Shown here: positions 27,767 to 36,618 of the stretch, piece after piece
Numbering within the stretch: the stretch's first letter is position 1
How the letters are laid out: each line of letters begins with the position of its first letter
Position numbers and translations under genes: made by a program
Source: Alteromonas genovensis
GTDB taxonomy: Bacteria; Pseudomonadota; Gammaproteobacteria; Enterobacterales; Alteromonadaceae
Direction of reading: 5' to 3'
Assembly: GCF_010500895.1 (NCBI RefSeq)
Contig: NZ_JAAAWO010000002.1
Span: 248,001-312,000 of the forward strand
Length of the DNA: 64,000 nt
Notes under the pieces: generated by a model
Seen by the model: only the letters and a program-made list of their open reading frames with translations
What the model was told of the DNA's origin: nothing
Database searches by the model: none

Positions 27767-28906
27767 ATGGCTTACGACGGCTCACAAACAATTTTTGAAT
27801 ACGCTGCTTCTAGTTTTGTTTTTCATGGCTCGAAAAGCAACGATAACCTAGCCGACTTTTCAATAAATCAAACGCCTTCTTCTGAAGAAGTGGCCTCGCT
27901 GAGACTTCAAGCAAGTCGCCTAGAGCATTTACTACAAGTTATGCCCGCTGGCGTTATCGTCCTCGACGGCAAAGGCATAGTGCGCCAAGCCAATGACCAA
28001 GCAAAAGCATTACTCGGCGAACCCCTTGAAGAAGAGATTTGGCGACGTATTATCACGCGCTCTTTTAAGCCAAGAGCCGATGATGGACATGAAGTATCAC
28101 TGGTAGATGGACGCAGAGTTAAGCTGTCAATAACGCCTCTGGAAAATGAACCAGGCCAACTTATTGTCATCACTGATTTAACTGAAACCAGAGAGCTTCA
28201 AGCCCGGGTCAGTCACATGCAGCGTCTGTCTTCCTTAGGAAAGATGGTTGCGTCATTAGCGCATCAAATAAGAACTCCGCTATCAGCGGCGGTGCTGTAT
28301 GCATCTAACCTTACACGTAAAAATTTGCCTGAAAATGCCTCGCAACAGTTTGCCTACAAGCTTACCGATCGCCTCAAAGAACTAGAGAACCAAGTGAATG
28401 ATATGTTGCTGTTTGCAAAATCAGGGGAGCAACAAGTCGTTAGCCAAATTACCTTATCCGAGCTGTTTGAATCTATAGAGTCAAACGCTCACGCCATGAC
28501 GTCACAAGAGCAACAAACCCTTACATTCAAAGGTTTCGACAGTACGGCGTCGATCACGGGTAATTTAACGGCACTTCAAGGTGCGTTACTCAACCTCATA
28601 CACAATGCAAGTCAGGTGACTCCTAAGGGCTTTGAGGTAGTCGTAGAAGCAAATCTCAACAATGGCACTTTAGTGATTGAGGTAACAGACAGTGGCACTG
28701 GCGTGCCAAACGCCATCAAATCGAAAATTTTCGAACCCTTTTTCACCACTAAAACTCATGGCACTGGTCTTGGATTAGCGGTTGTTAAGTCGGTTATTAA
28801 TGCACATGACGGCGTGTTAAATGTCGGTGATGCAGAAAATGGTGGCGCATGTTTCAGTGTTAGCTTGCCGTGTAACACCGACAATATGCTGACTAACGTC
28901 GCGTAA
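27767..28906 (+). CDS. flrB: Flagellar sensor histidine kinase FlrB/FleS
   Basis: A 379-residue soluble kinase with no membrane segment. A PAS-like domain covers about 45-140 (HLLQVMPAGVIVLDGKGIVRQAN). The dimerisation domain has phospho-acceptor His166 in SLAHQIRTPLSAAV. The ATPase domain shows the N box (LIHNASQ), G1 (DSGTGVP), F (FEPFFTTK) and G2 (GTGLGLAV). It phosphorylates FlrC, encoded 18 bases downstream, as the second tier of the polar flagellar hierarchy. Cytoplasmic location and PAS domain suggest that it senses assembly state, not an external signal. Confidence 0.93.
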   Translation: MAYDGSQTIFEYAASSFVFHGSKSNDNLADFSINQTPSSEEVASLRLQASRLEHLLQVMPAGVIVLDGKGIVRQANDQAKALLGEPLEEEIWRRIITRSFKPRADDGHEVSLVDGRRVKLSITPLENEPGQLIVITDLTETRELQARVSHMQRLSSLGKMVASLAHQIRTPLSAAVLYASNLTRKNLPENASQQFAYKLTDRLKELENQVNDMLLFAKSGEQQVVSQITLSELFESIESNAHAMTSQEQQTLTFKGFDSTASITGNLTALQGALLNLIHNASQVTPKGFEVVVEANLNNGTLVIEVTDSGTGVPNAIKSKIFEPFFTTKTHGTGLGLAVVKSVINAHDGVLNVGDAENGGACFSVSLPCNTDNMLTNVA

Positions 28907-28924
28907 ACTCATAGGAGAATACCA

Positions 28925-30268
28925 ATGTCTAAAACTACTATTTTGATTGTTGAAGATGACGCAGGTTTGCGCGAAGCACTCTTTGATACCTTGCTGCTTG
29001 GTGACTATGACGTCATTGATGCAGATTGCGCTGAGTCAGCTCTCATGGTCCTGTCGGCCAAAAAGATAGATCTGGTGGTGAGCGATATTCAAATGGGTGA
29101 AATGAGTGGGCTTACGCTGCTAAAGAGCATTAAAGCTAAATACCCAAGCATGCCGGTACTGTTGATGACAGCCTACGCAACCATTGATGATGCAGTGCAA
29201 GCCATGCGAGACGGTGCAACTGATTACTTATCAAAGCCATTTGCACCAGAGGTGTTGTTAAACCTAGTAGGCCGATATGCACCTGCGCAAAAAATAGAGT
29301 CGCGAACGCCAATCGTTGCCGACCCATCGAGTATTAAGCTACTAGAGCTTTCTCGTAAAGTGGCAAAGTCAGAAGCAACCGTCATGGTGTTAGGACCAAG
29401 TGGCTCGGGTAAAGAAGTTATTTCTCGTTATATACACGACCAATCAAATCGCAGTGAATCGCCATTTGTGGCCATTAATTGCGCGGCTATCCCAGAAAAC
29501 ATGCTAGAGGCCACCTTATTTGGTTATGAAAAAGGTGCATTTACTGGTGCGGTTCAAGCATGTCCTGGCAAGTTTGAGCAAGCGCAAAATGGCACCTTGC
29601 TACTCGATGAAATTACAGAGATGGACCTAGCGCTTCAAGCCAAGCTGCTACGGGTTTTGCAAGAGCGCGAAGTGGAAAGGTTGGGTGCACGAAAAACAGT
29701 AAAACTGAATGTGAGAGTTATTGCAACGAGTAACCGAGACTTACGTAAGGCTGTTGATAATGGCGAATTCAGAGAAGATTTATACTACCGATTAAATGTT
29801 TTTCCCATTGAATGGCGTCCGCTATCTGAGCGTCCCGGTGATATTGTACCGTTGGCTGAACATCTTATTACCCGCCACGCAAGCCAGCAAGGGCTGGGCA
29901 ATATTAGGTTGAGTGCGGCAGGGCGCAGTAAACTATCTCAATATCAGTGGCCAGGAAATGTCCGTGAGCTTGAGAACGTTGTGCAGCGAGCGCTTATCTT
30001 ATGTGAAGACGGTGAGATAGATTCTAGTGATTTAATGATAGATGAAAGCGTATCCCTTGCTGCGGATACGGCTATTGCGCCAGAAGCGAATGAAGATAGC
30101 TACCTAGGCTCAGAGTTGCGGTATCAAGAGCACCAAATTATTCTGGATACATTAGCCTCGTGTAATGGCAAACGAAAAGACGTGGCGGAGAAACTGGGCA
30201 TCAGTCCTCGTACACTCCGCTATAAATTGGCTCGCATGCGCGATGATGGTATCGAAGTGCCAGCCTAA
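28925..30268 (+). CDS. flrC: Sigma-54-dependent response regulator FlrC/FleR
   Basis: A 447-residue NtrC-type regulator. The receiver has the acidic pair in IVEDD, phospho-acceptor Asp54 (VVSDIQM) and a KP motif (LSKPF). The AAA+ domain has GPSGSGKE, GAFTGA and LLLDEITEM. The C-terminal Fis helix-turn-helix ends RKDVAEKLGISPRTLRYKLARM. AGGAG precedes the ATG. FlrC with RpoN activates class III genes (basal body, hook and motor). An 18-base gap links it to flrB. Confidence 0.94.
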   Translation: MSKTTILIVEDDAGLREALFDTLLLGDYDVIDADCAESALMVLSAKKIDLVVSDIQMGEMSGLTLLKSIKAKYPSMPVLLMTAYATIDDAVQAMRDGATDYLSKPFAPEVLLNLVGRYAPAQKIESRTPIVADPSSIKLLELSRKVAKSEATVMVLGPSGSGKEVISRYIHDQSNRSESPFVAINCAAIPENMLEATLFGYEKGAFTGAVQACPGKFEQAQNGTLLLDEITEMDLALQAKLLRVLQEREVERLGARKTVKLNVRVIATSNRDLRKAVDNGEFREDLYYRLNVFPIEWRPLSERPGDIVPLAEHLITRHASQQGLGNIRLSAAGRSKLSQYQWPGNVRELENVVQRALILCEDGEIDSSDLMIDESVSLAADTAIAPEANEDSYLGSELRYQEHQIILDTLASCNGKRKDVAEKLGISPRTLRYKLARMRDDGIEVPA

Positions 30269-30310
30269 CGTTACTCAGGACTCTTTTACAAAAAAGACGA
30301 ACAAAAATAC

Positions 30311-30346
30311 CGTCGCCATTAATGACATTTTTGGAGGCGGTTTTTT
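30311..30346 (+). terminator. Possible terminator after flrC
   Basis: CGTCGCC and GGCGG can pair as a short stem containing G-T pairs across a long loop, followed by TTTTTT. It lies 43 bases after the flrC stop. The stem is weak, so this is a tentative call. Confidence 0.35.
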
Positions 30347-30452
30347 GTTGGCAATAGTCATTGCTCTCTCCCACACTACGTCATTATTTTGGCTTCTTAA
30401 GTTTTATTTTTGTAAGTTTTTGATTTAATGGGCTTTAAATTAATTTAAAAAC

Positions 30453-30469
30453 TTGGCAAGCCCTTTGCA
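30453..30469 (+). promoter_or_regulatory. Sigma-54 promoter of the fliE operon
   Basis: TTGGCAAGCCCTTTGCA carries the invariant GG and GC 12 bases apart and a full TTTGCA -12 block. It is 68-84 bases upstream of the fliE ATG and follows the flrC gene, so FlrA or FlrC with RpoN is expected to drive fliEFGHIJ from here. Confidence 0.88.
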
Positions 30470-30536
30470 AAACCTTCCTTATATAATAAAAATGTGACCG
30501 ATAGCCGTCACAATTCATCGATACTTAGGAGTGGTT

Positions 30537-30884
30537 ATGGACGTTAAAGCCAACAGCTTGTACCAAGAAATGCAAAGTATGATTGGGCAGACTCGTCTTC
30601 CAGTTAACGAGCTACAACCCTCAAATGGGCTGCAACCTACTAACGAGATAAACACCTCTGCAAGTGATTTTTCCTCTATGCTCAAGCACGCTGTCGATGG
30701 TGTAAATAACATTCAGCACGAAGCTAAATCCATGCAGCAGCGCTTTGAGATGGGCGATGCCAACCTTAGCCTTGCTGAAGTTATGCTGGCAAAAGAAAAG
30801 TCGGGCATTGCGTTTGAGGCAACGGTTCAGGTACGCAATAAAGTACTTGAAGCTTACAAAACAATCATGAATATGCCGGTGTAG
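30537..30884 (+). CDS. fliE: Flagellar hook-basal body complex protein FliE
   Basis: The start is ATG 30537, with AGGAG five bases upstream; the frame could open at GTG 30531 but spacing favours the ATG. The product is 115 residues. The C-terminal half (FEMGDANLSLAEVMLAKEKSGIAFEATVQVRNKVLEAYKTIMNMPV) is the conserved helical part of FliE that joins the MS ring to the proximal rod; the N-terminal half is variable as usual. It is first in the fliEFGHIJ unit and lies 12 bases before fliF. Confidence 0.93.
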   Translation: MDVKANSLYQEMQSMIGQTRLPVNELQPSNGLQPTNEINTSASDFSSMLKHAVDGVNNIQHEAKSMQQRFEMGDANLSLAEVMLAKEKSGIAFEATVQVRNKVLEAYKTIMNMPV

Positions 30885-30896
30885 GTGGAGTAGGTT

Positions 30897-32594
30897 ATGG
30901 CTGAGGCAACAGGCACAAATTTATCTATCCCCGATCAAGGGAATGGAATGGATAGCGAGCCGGAAAATAAATCGGGCTTTATGGACACCATAGGCAGCGC
31001 CGACATGATGCGTCAAATGGCATTGGTCGTTGTGTTAGTTATCTGTGTGGCTATCGCTATTTTTATTCTTATTTGGTCGCAAGAGGCAGATTATCGGCCA
31101 CTAGCCAAAATGGAAACTCAAGAGTTAATTGAAACCCTTGATTACATGGACGCCAACCAAATTGATTATAAGCTTGAAGGCAATACGGTTTACGTGAGAA
31201 CCGATGAGTTTCAAACCATCCGCCTAGGCATGACGCGACAAGGTCTCAATAATCCTACTGAGACCGGCACAGACATCATCATGCAAGACATGGGGTTCGG
31301 TGTCAGTCAGCGGGTTGAAATGGAGCGTCTTAAGCATGCTCGCGAGCAGCAGATTGCATCAACCATTCAGGATATGTCGAGTATTCAAAAAGTACGTGTT
31401 TTGCTGGCTATGCCGAAAGAAAATGTATTTGCGCGAAGAGAGAAAAAAGCGTCGGCTACGGTAGTACTAACCGCTAAGCGAGGCTCAGTCATTACTGGTG
31501 AGGAAGTTGACGCAGTGGTGGATATTGTTGCATCAGCGGTACAAAACCTCGACCCATCAAAAGTAACAGTCACCGACAGCAACGGACGTTTACTCAATTC
31601 AGGCTCGCAAGATTCATTGAGTGCACGAGCTCGAAAAGAGTATGAAATTGAGCGCCAGCGTGAGCAGGAGTATTTAGAAAAAATTGATGCCATACTTATC
31701 CCAGTATTGGGCATCGGCAATTATACTGCCCAAGCAGATGTATCGATGGACTTTACCGCAATGGAGCAAACTCAGCGTAGCTACAATCCAGATTTACCCG
31801 CTGTACGAAGTGAGATGATTATGGAAGAAAACAGCGTTGGCGGCGGTGTAGGCGGTATTCCAGGTGCGCTTTCCAATCAGCCCCCTCTAGACTCTAACAT
31901 TCCTGAAAATGCTACAGGTGCGGCAAGTCAACAAACTATGCCAGGGCGTACGGCAAAAGAATCAACACGAAACTATGAACTGGACACCACAATCAGCCAC
32001 ACTAAAAAACAATCGGGCGTAATCCGGAGGTTAAGTGTTTCTGTGGCAGTAGACTACATGCAAGTAGCGGGAGAAGACGGTACCATGACGCCATCACCTC
32101 GCAAACAAGAAGAAATACTCAATATACGCCGACTGTTGCAAGGTGGCGTAGGCTTTGATGTTACGCGGGGAGACTCTCTTGAAGTGGTTAGCGTGCCATT
32201 TATGCGTATGGATACGGGAGAAGTCGAAGATATTCCATTTTGGAAAGATCCAGAGCTTCTACCTATAATCAAGCTCATCATCGGTGGATTGGTTATAATA
32301 GTGCTTATCATCTTTGTCATCCGCCCAATGTTACGTCGCTTGATTAATCCAGACGAAACGAAAGAAGTTGACGATTTCGATGCTGATGAAGGCTTAGATT
32401 TAGGCGACGATACCATTAGCATGCTGTCGACAGATTTCGACGAGGGTCAAGTTGGCTTTGCAGCAGATGGGTCGCTTATGCTACCTGACTTACACAAAGA
32501 CGAAGATGTATTAAAAGCCGTGCGCGCCCTAGTTGCAAATGAACCAGAATTGTCAGCCCAAGTTGTGAAGGGCTGGTTGATGCAAGACGAGTAG
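30897..32594 (+). CDS. fliF: Flagellar MS-ring protein FliF
   Basis: A 565-residue inner-membrane protein. It has one membrane helix near residues 40-58 (MALVVVLVICVAIAIFILIW region) and a second near 453-475 (IIKLIIGGLVIIVLIIFVI region). The periplasmic ring-building motifs lie between them, including DYKLEGNTVYVR and VRVLLAMPKENVFARREKKAS. The acidic C-terminal tail (KDEDVLKAVRALVANEPELSAQVVKGWL) is the FliG-binding peptide. Length is normal. It is followed 12 bases later by fliG, its direct partner. Confidence 0.95.
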   Translation: MAEATGTNLSIPDQGNGMDSEPENKSGFMDTIGSADMMRQMALVVVLVICVAIAIFILIWSQEADYRPLAKMETQELIETLDYMDANQIDYKLEGNTVYVRTDEFQTIRLGMTRQGLNNPTETGTDIIMQDMGFGVSQRVEMERLKHAREQQIASTIQDMSSIQKVRVLLAMPKENVFARREKKASATVVLTAKRGSVITGEEVDAVVDIVASAVQNLDPSKVTVTDSNGRLLNSGSQDSLSARARKEYEIERQREQEYLEKIDAILIPVLGIGNYTAQADVSMDFTAMEQTQRSYNPDLPAVRSEMIMEENSVGGGVGGIPGALSNQPPLDSNIPENATGAASQQTMPGRTAKESTRNYELDTTISHTKKQSGVIRRLSVSVAVDYMQVAGEDGTMTPSPRKQEEILNIRRLLQGGVGFDVTRGDSLEVVSVPFMRMDTGEVEDIPFWKDPELLPIIKLIIGGLVIIVLIIFVIRPMLRRLINPDETKEVDDFDADEGLDLGDDTISMLSTDFDEGQVGFAADGSLMLPDLHKDEDVLKAVRALVANEPELSAQVVKGWLMQDE

Positions 32595-32606
32595 TGAGAA
32601 AATATT

Positions 32607-33647
32607 ATGGCTGAAGAACTTGCCAACGTTGAAGACCAGTCCTACGACGTCAGTAAATTAGAAGGCGTTGAAAAGGCAGCAATATTGCTTTTGAGCTTGT
32701 CTGAAGAAGATGCCGCGCAAATACTTAAACACTTAGAGCCAAAGCAGGTACAAAAGCTCGGCAGTGAGATGGCGAAAGTCGATGATATGACACAAACCAA
32801 AATCACAGCGGTGCACAAGCATTTCATTGAAGAGATTCAAAACTACAGCACCATCGGGTTTCAAAGCCAAGACTTTGTTAAGCGAGCACTTACTGCTGCT
32901 CTTGGTGAGGACAAGGCCGCCAATCTTATTGACCAAATACTTATGGGAAGCGGTGCGAAAGGCCTCGATTCACTTAAATGGATGGATTCCAAGCAGGTGG
33001 CCAGCATCATTCGAAACGAGCACCCGCAGATACAAACTATTGTATTGTCTTATTTAGAGCCGGAACAAAGTGCTGAGATTTTGGCCCAGTTCCCAGAGAA
33101 GGTACGGCTAGACCTCCTTATGCGTATTGCTAATCTTGAAGAAGTACAGCCAGCAGCACTGCAAGAGCTCAACGAAATTATGGAGAAACAGTTCGCGGGT
33201 CAAGCTGGAACACAAGCCGCGAAAATGGGCGGCTTGAAGTCTGCTGCCAATATCATGAACTACCTAGATACCTCCATTGAGGGGCAGTTGATGGATGCAA
33301 TTCGCGAGCAAGACGAAGAAATGAGTCAGCAAATTCAAGATCTCATGTTTGTCTTCGACAATCTCATTGATGTTGACGACAAAGGCATTCAGGCTATTCT
33401 TCGAGAAGTGCAGCAAGACGCCCTACTCAAATCAATTAAAGGTGCGGATGAAGAGCTTAAAGACAAGATCATGCGCAATATGTCAAAACGTGCGGCCGAA
33501 ATGCTTAACGATGACCTTGAGGCGCTTGGTCCAGTGCGTATTTCGGAAGTTGAAGTGGCGCAGAAAGAAATTCTTTCAGTGGCCCGTCGACTTTCTGACT
33601 CTGGTGAAATTATGCTTGGCGGCGGTGGCGGCGAAGAGTTCTTGTAA
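32607..33647 (+). CDS. fliG: Flagellar motor switch protein FliG
   Basis: A 346-residue protein with three armadillo-like domains. The N-terminal part (GVEKAAILLLSLSEEDAAQILKHL) binds FliF, the middle EHPQIQTIVLSYL contains the EHPQ motif that contacts FliM, and the C-terminal domain (FDNLIDVDDKGIQAILREV) carries the charged helix that interacts with the stator. Its ATG is 12 bases after the fliF stop. A glycine-rich tail (LGGGGGEEF) is slightly unusual but of no clear consequence. Confidence 0.95.
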   Translation: MAEELANVEDQSYDVSKLEGVEKAAILLLSLSEEDAAQILKHLEPKQVQKLGSEMAKVDDMTQTKITAVHKHFIEEIQNYSTIGFQSQDFVKRALTAALGEDKAANLIDQILMGSGAKGLDSLKWMDSKQVASIIRNEHPQIQTIVLSYLEPEQSAEILAQFPEKVRLDLLMRIANLEEVQPAALQELNEIMEKQFAGQAGTQAAKMGGLKSAANIMNYLDTSIEGQLMDAIREQDEEMSQQIQDLMFVFDNLIDVDDKGIQAILREVQQDALLKSIKGADEELKDKIMRNMSKRAAEMLNDDLEALGPVRISEVEVAQKEILSVARRLSDSGEIMLGGGGGEEFL

Positions 33648-33705
33648 TAGTGTCTTTAAATAATGATTTGCCTTTAAATGCTGTTGCCTTCAAATACTGG
33701 GAAAA

Positions 33706-34491
33706 ATGATGTCTACGAACAAAGGTTTTAGTGAAAGCGAAGTAAGCGATGCTAAGAAATGGGACCTGCCATTTGTAGAAGATGCCAGTGCTAAAAAGAA
33801 TGACGGCACGACTAACGCCTTAAACCGTCGCTCAGACTGGAAGTATGAGCCCCCTGAAGAAGTAGAAGAAATTTCTCCGCCAACCGCGGATGAAATTGAG
33901 ACTATTCGTCAAGCAGCATTTGATGAGGGGATGAGCGATGGAAAGGCCGCCGGCTATGAAGAAGGAAAAGCACAAGGCCTAGAGGAAGGATTTAACGAGG
34001 GCCGTGAAAAAGGTCACGCAGAAGGGTTAGCCCAAGGCCTCGAAGAGGGGCAGTCTCAAATAGCGACGCAAACTGAGCAGTGGCAGATGCTCGTTGATAA
34101 GTTACATGACCCACTCTCTCAGGCCAACGATGAAACCCGCGACCAGCTAGTAAAGCTGGCGGTTACCCTTGCCAAAGCCGTCATTAAAACTGAAATTGAT
34201 ACCAACAAAAGCGTAATCATACAGGCGCTCAGCGAGGGTATAAAAGCGCTTCCCATCAATCAAAATGAATACCAAATACATTTACACCCTGACGATATCA
34301 CTATTGTGAACGAGCACTTCTCTGAAGAGGAAGTGGAAAAGAAAAAGTGGAATTTGATCGCCGCGCCTAACATGGAGCGAGGTGGCTGCGACATCGTGAC
34401 AGCGCAAAACGCAGTGGATGTTTCTGTTGAAAGGCGTTGCCGAGAGGTCATTGAACGCTTTCTTTTAAACCAGGGGTTAAACGATGACTAG
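33706..34491 (+). CDS. fliH: Flagellar export stalk/ATPase regulator FliH
   Basis: A 261-residue protein with two adjacent ATG codons (33706 and 33709). The N-terminal third is acidic. Residues about 70-115 form a series of GxxxG-type repeats (GKAAGYEEGKAQGLEEG, EGLAQGLEEG), a hallmark of FliH coiled coils. The C-terminal domain (LVKLAVTLAKAVIKTEI, then CDIVTAQNAVDVSVERRCREV) binds FliI and is related to ATP-synthase stalk subunits. It overlaps fliI by 8 bases. A 58-base gap to fliG contains no obvious signal. Confidence 0.93.
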   Translation: MMSTNKGFSESEVSDAKKWDLPFVEDASAKKNDGTTNALNRRSDWKYEPPEEVEEISPPTADEIETIRQAAFDEGMSDGKAAGYEEGKAQGLEEGFNEGREKGHAEGLAQGLEEGQSQIATQTEQWQMLVDKLHDPLSQANDETRDQLVKLAVTLAKAVIKTEIDTNKSVIIQALSEGIKALPINQNEYQIHLHPDDITIVNEHFSEEEVEKKKWNLIAAPNMERGGCDIVTAQNAVDVSVERRCREVIERFLLNQGLNDD

Positions 34492-35812
34492 CCCATGGCA
34501 CAATCACTTTGAGTCGCTGACTAAGCAGGTGGCGTCAGTACCAATCGTTGCGGCGGGTAAGCTGGTTCGCGGTATTGGTTTAACCTTGGAAGCGGTTGGA
34601 TGCCAACTTCCCGTTGGAAGCCAATGCCTGGTGCAAACCATTGAAGGCGAAATTGAAGCGGAAGTAGTCGGGTTTGGCGATGACATTACGTATTTAATGC
34701 CCACCGAAGCGGTAAGAGGTATTGTTCCTGGCAGTAGAGTGATGCCATTAAGTCGACAGGGCGGTTTACCCGTGGGAATGGGGCTATTAGGCAGAGTGGT
34801 AGATGGCAACGGCCAGCCACTAGATGGCCTTGGTGAAATTGAGGCTGAACATCGTGCCCCCACTACTCGTCCTCCAATGAACCCGCTTATAAGACGACCT
34901 ATTAATGCTGCCATGGATGTGGGCGTTCGCGCCATTAATGCGCTTAATACTGTGGGAGTGGGGCAACGCATGGGACTGTTTGCCGGCAGTGGTGTAGGCA
35001 AAAGTGTGTTGTTAGGAATGATGACAAGAGGCTGTGAAGCGGACGTTGTTGTTGTTGGCCTCGTAGGAGAGCGTGGGCGAGAAGTAAAAGAATTTATTCA
35101 TGACATCCTGACAGAAGAAGAACGTCAGCGCGCAGTGGTAGTCGCAGCGCCAGCAGATACGTCACCGTTAATGCGACTAAAAGGCTGTGAAACTGCAGTG
35201 ACTATTGCGGAGTATTTTCGCGACAAGGGAATGAAAGTACTGCTTTTAATCGATTCTCTCACGCGTTATGCCATGGCGCAGCGCGAAATAGCGTTAGCCG
35301 TGGGAGAGCCGCCTGCAACAAGAGGGTATCCACCTTCGGTGTTCGCGCGGTTGCCAGCACTGGTAGAGCGTGCAGGTAACGGGAGTGAAAAGCAGGGTTC
35401 AATCACGGCGTTTTATACGGTGTTAACAGAAGGCGATGACTTACAAGACCCGGTAGCAGATGCGGCAAGAGCTATCCTCGATGGCCATGTGGTGCTATCT
35501 CGTACATTGGCAGACAGTGGCCATTATCCCGCTATTGATATTGAATCGTCCATTAGTCGAGTAATGCCGCAAGTGGTGAGTGAAGAGCATCAATTGATGG
35601 CACGGCGTATTCGCCAAGTCTATTCCCAATACAAACAAAACCAAGATCTTATCTCAATTGGTGCATATGCAAAAGGCTCAGACCCGCGTATCGACTTAGC
35701 CATTAGAGCAGAGCCAGCTATAAACGCGTTTTTGCAGCAGGGAATGAATCAAGTTTTACCGTATGACGAGAGCCTAGAGAGTATGGCAGCGCTCGCGAAA
35801 GGATTAGGATAA
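34484..35812 (+). CDS. fliI: Flagellum-specific export ATPase FliI
   Basis: A 442-residue ATPase related to the F1 beta subunit. Walker A is GLFAGSGVGKSVLLG, Walker B is VLLLIDSLTRYA, and GERGREVKEF carries the catalytic Glu region; the family signature PPATRGYPPSVFARLP is complete. It forms the hexamer that feeds substrates to the export gate and is held by FliH, with FliJ as central stalk. Both are encoded next to it, fliH with an 8-base and fliJ with a 1-base overlap. Confidence 0.95.
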   Translation: MTSPWHNHFESLTKQVASVPIVAAGKLVRGIGLTLEAVGCQLPVGSQCLVQTIEGEIEAEVVGFGDDITYLMPTEAVRGIVPGSRVMPLSRQGGLPVGMGLLGRVVDGNGQPLDGLGEIEAEHRAPTTRPPMNPLIRRPINAAMDVGVRAINALNTVGVGQRMGLFAGSGVGKSVLLGMMTRGCEADVVVVGLVGERGREVKEFIHDILTEEERQRAVVVAAPADTSPLMRLKGCETAVTIAEYFRDKGMKVLLLIDSLTRYAMAQREIALAVGEPPATRGYPPSVFARLPALVERAGNGSEKQGSITAFYTVLTEGDDLQDPVADAARAILDGHVVLSRTLADSGHYPAIDIESSISRVMPQVVSEEHQLMARRIRQVYSQYKQNQDLISIGAYAKGSDPRIDLAIRAEPAINAFLQQGMNQVLPYDESLESMAALAKGLG

Positions 35813-36258
35813 TGTCGAAGCAACTAGAGCGGTTAGCCGAGTTTGAAAAGGAAAAAGAACAGCGAGAGGCGCGTTTTTACCAACAGGCGCAGCTTAATGT
35901 TAATCAGCAAAAGCAAAAGCTTTCTAGTTTAGAGCAATACCGCGTTGATTATATCAAGGGTATTCAACAGACCGGACAGTCTGGTGTTACCGCCACCTAT
36001 TATCAGCAACACCTCTCTTTTGTGGGAAAGCTCGATAAAGCATGCGAACAGCAAATGCACATTATTGGTCAGGCGAAAGTGGCCGCCGACCAACGCAAGC
36101 AAATGTGGCTGAAACAGCAGCAAAAAGTAAAAGCGGTCACGCTTTTACTTGATAAAAAGCGTATAGCAAAAGAGCAAAAAGAGGCAAAAGCAGAGCAGGC
36201 TATGATGGATGAGTTTGCCACTCAGCGATTTATTCGCTCTAAGCGTTCGGTTTTCTAA
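35812..36258 (+). CDS. fliJ: Flagellar export chaperone/stalk protein FliJ
   Basis: A 148-residue, highly charged coiled-coil protein rich in Gln, Lys and Glu (EKEKEQREARFYQQAQLNVNQQKQKL-type heptads), matching FliJ, the gamma-subunit-like stalk of the export ATPase. Its ATG overlaps the fliI stop (TAATG). It ends the tight fliE-J run; a 360-base gene-free gap follows. Confidence 0.88.
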   Translation: MSKQLERLAEFEKEKEQREARFYQQAQLNVNQQKQKLSSLEQYRVDYIKGIQQTGQSGVTATYYQQHLSFVGKLDKACEQQMHIIGQAKVAADQRKQMWLKQQQKVKAVTLLLDKKRIAKEQKEAKAEQAMMDEFATQRFIRSKRSVF

Positions 36259-36618
36259 CTCCTCTTTACCAACCCCCTCGTTTTTCAATTACCTTCCTTT
36301 TAACGACACTATTATTTACATTGGAATATAGATAGGAATGAAACGTATGGCTTGAAATGTTTATTGCGGTACGTTTATTGCTTTTTCTGTTATTGGGTAT
36401 CGCTAGACATCGCTAATCATGGCGAAGAAAGCAAAAAAGACCATTAGGCTTTTACATCGTTGTTAACGCAAATTGTAAGTTTAAAAATTCTTTTATAAAA
36501 AAGGATTTTTTTAAAAATCTTAACTTTCATGCAGTTACATTTTTATTTGCGTACAGACAACGATATAACTTTTTACATTACTGGCTTTGCCGGTGAACGT
36601 GTAGGACGGTAGAAAATC
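36259..36618. other. Gene-free interval between fliJ and fliK
   Basis: No credible reading frame on either strand. The middle and right parts are strongly A/T-rich, with runs of A and T around 36480-36545. No clear sigma-54 site and no classic terminator were found. A sigma-70-like TATAAC near 36565 lacks a convincing -35. It probably contains the fliK promoter or a processing region. Confidence 0.6.

Noticed and set aside
34504-35001. Minus-strand open frame of 165 codons opposite fliI
   Set aside because: It is the antisense shadow of a highly conserved gene, with Ser/Pro-rich composition and no recognisable motif.
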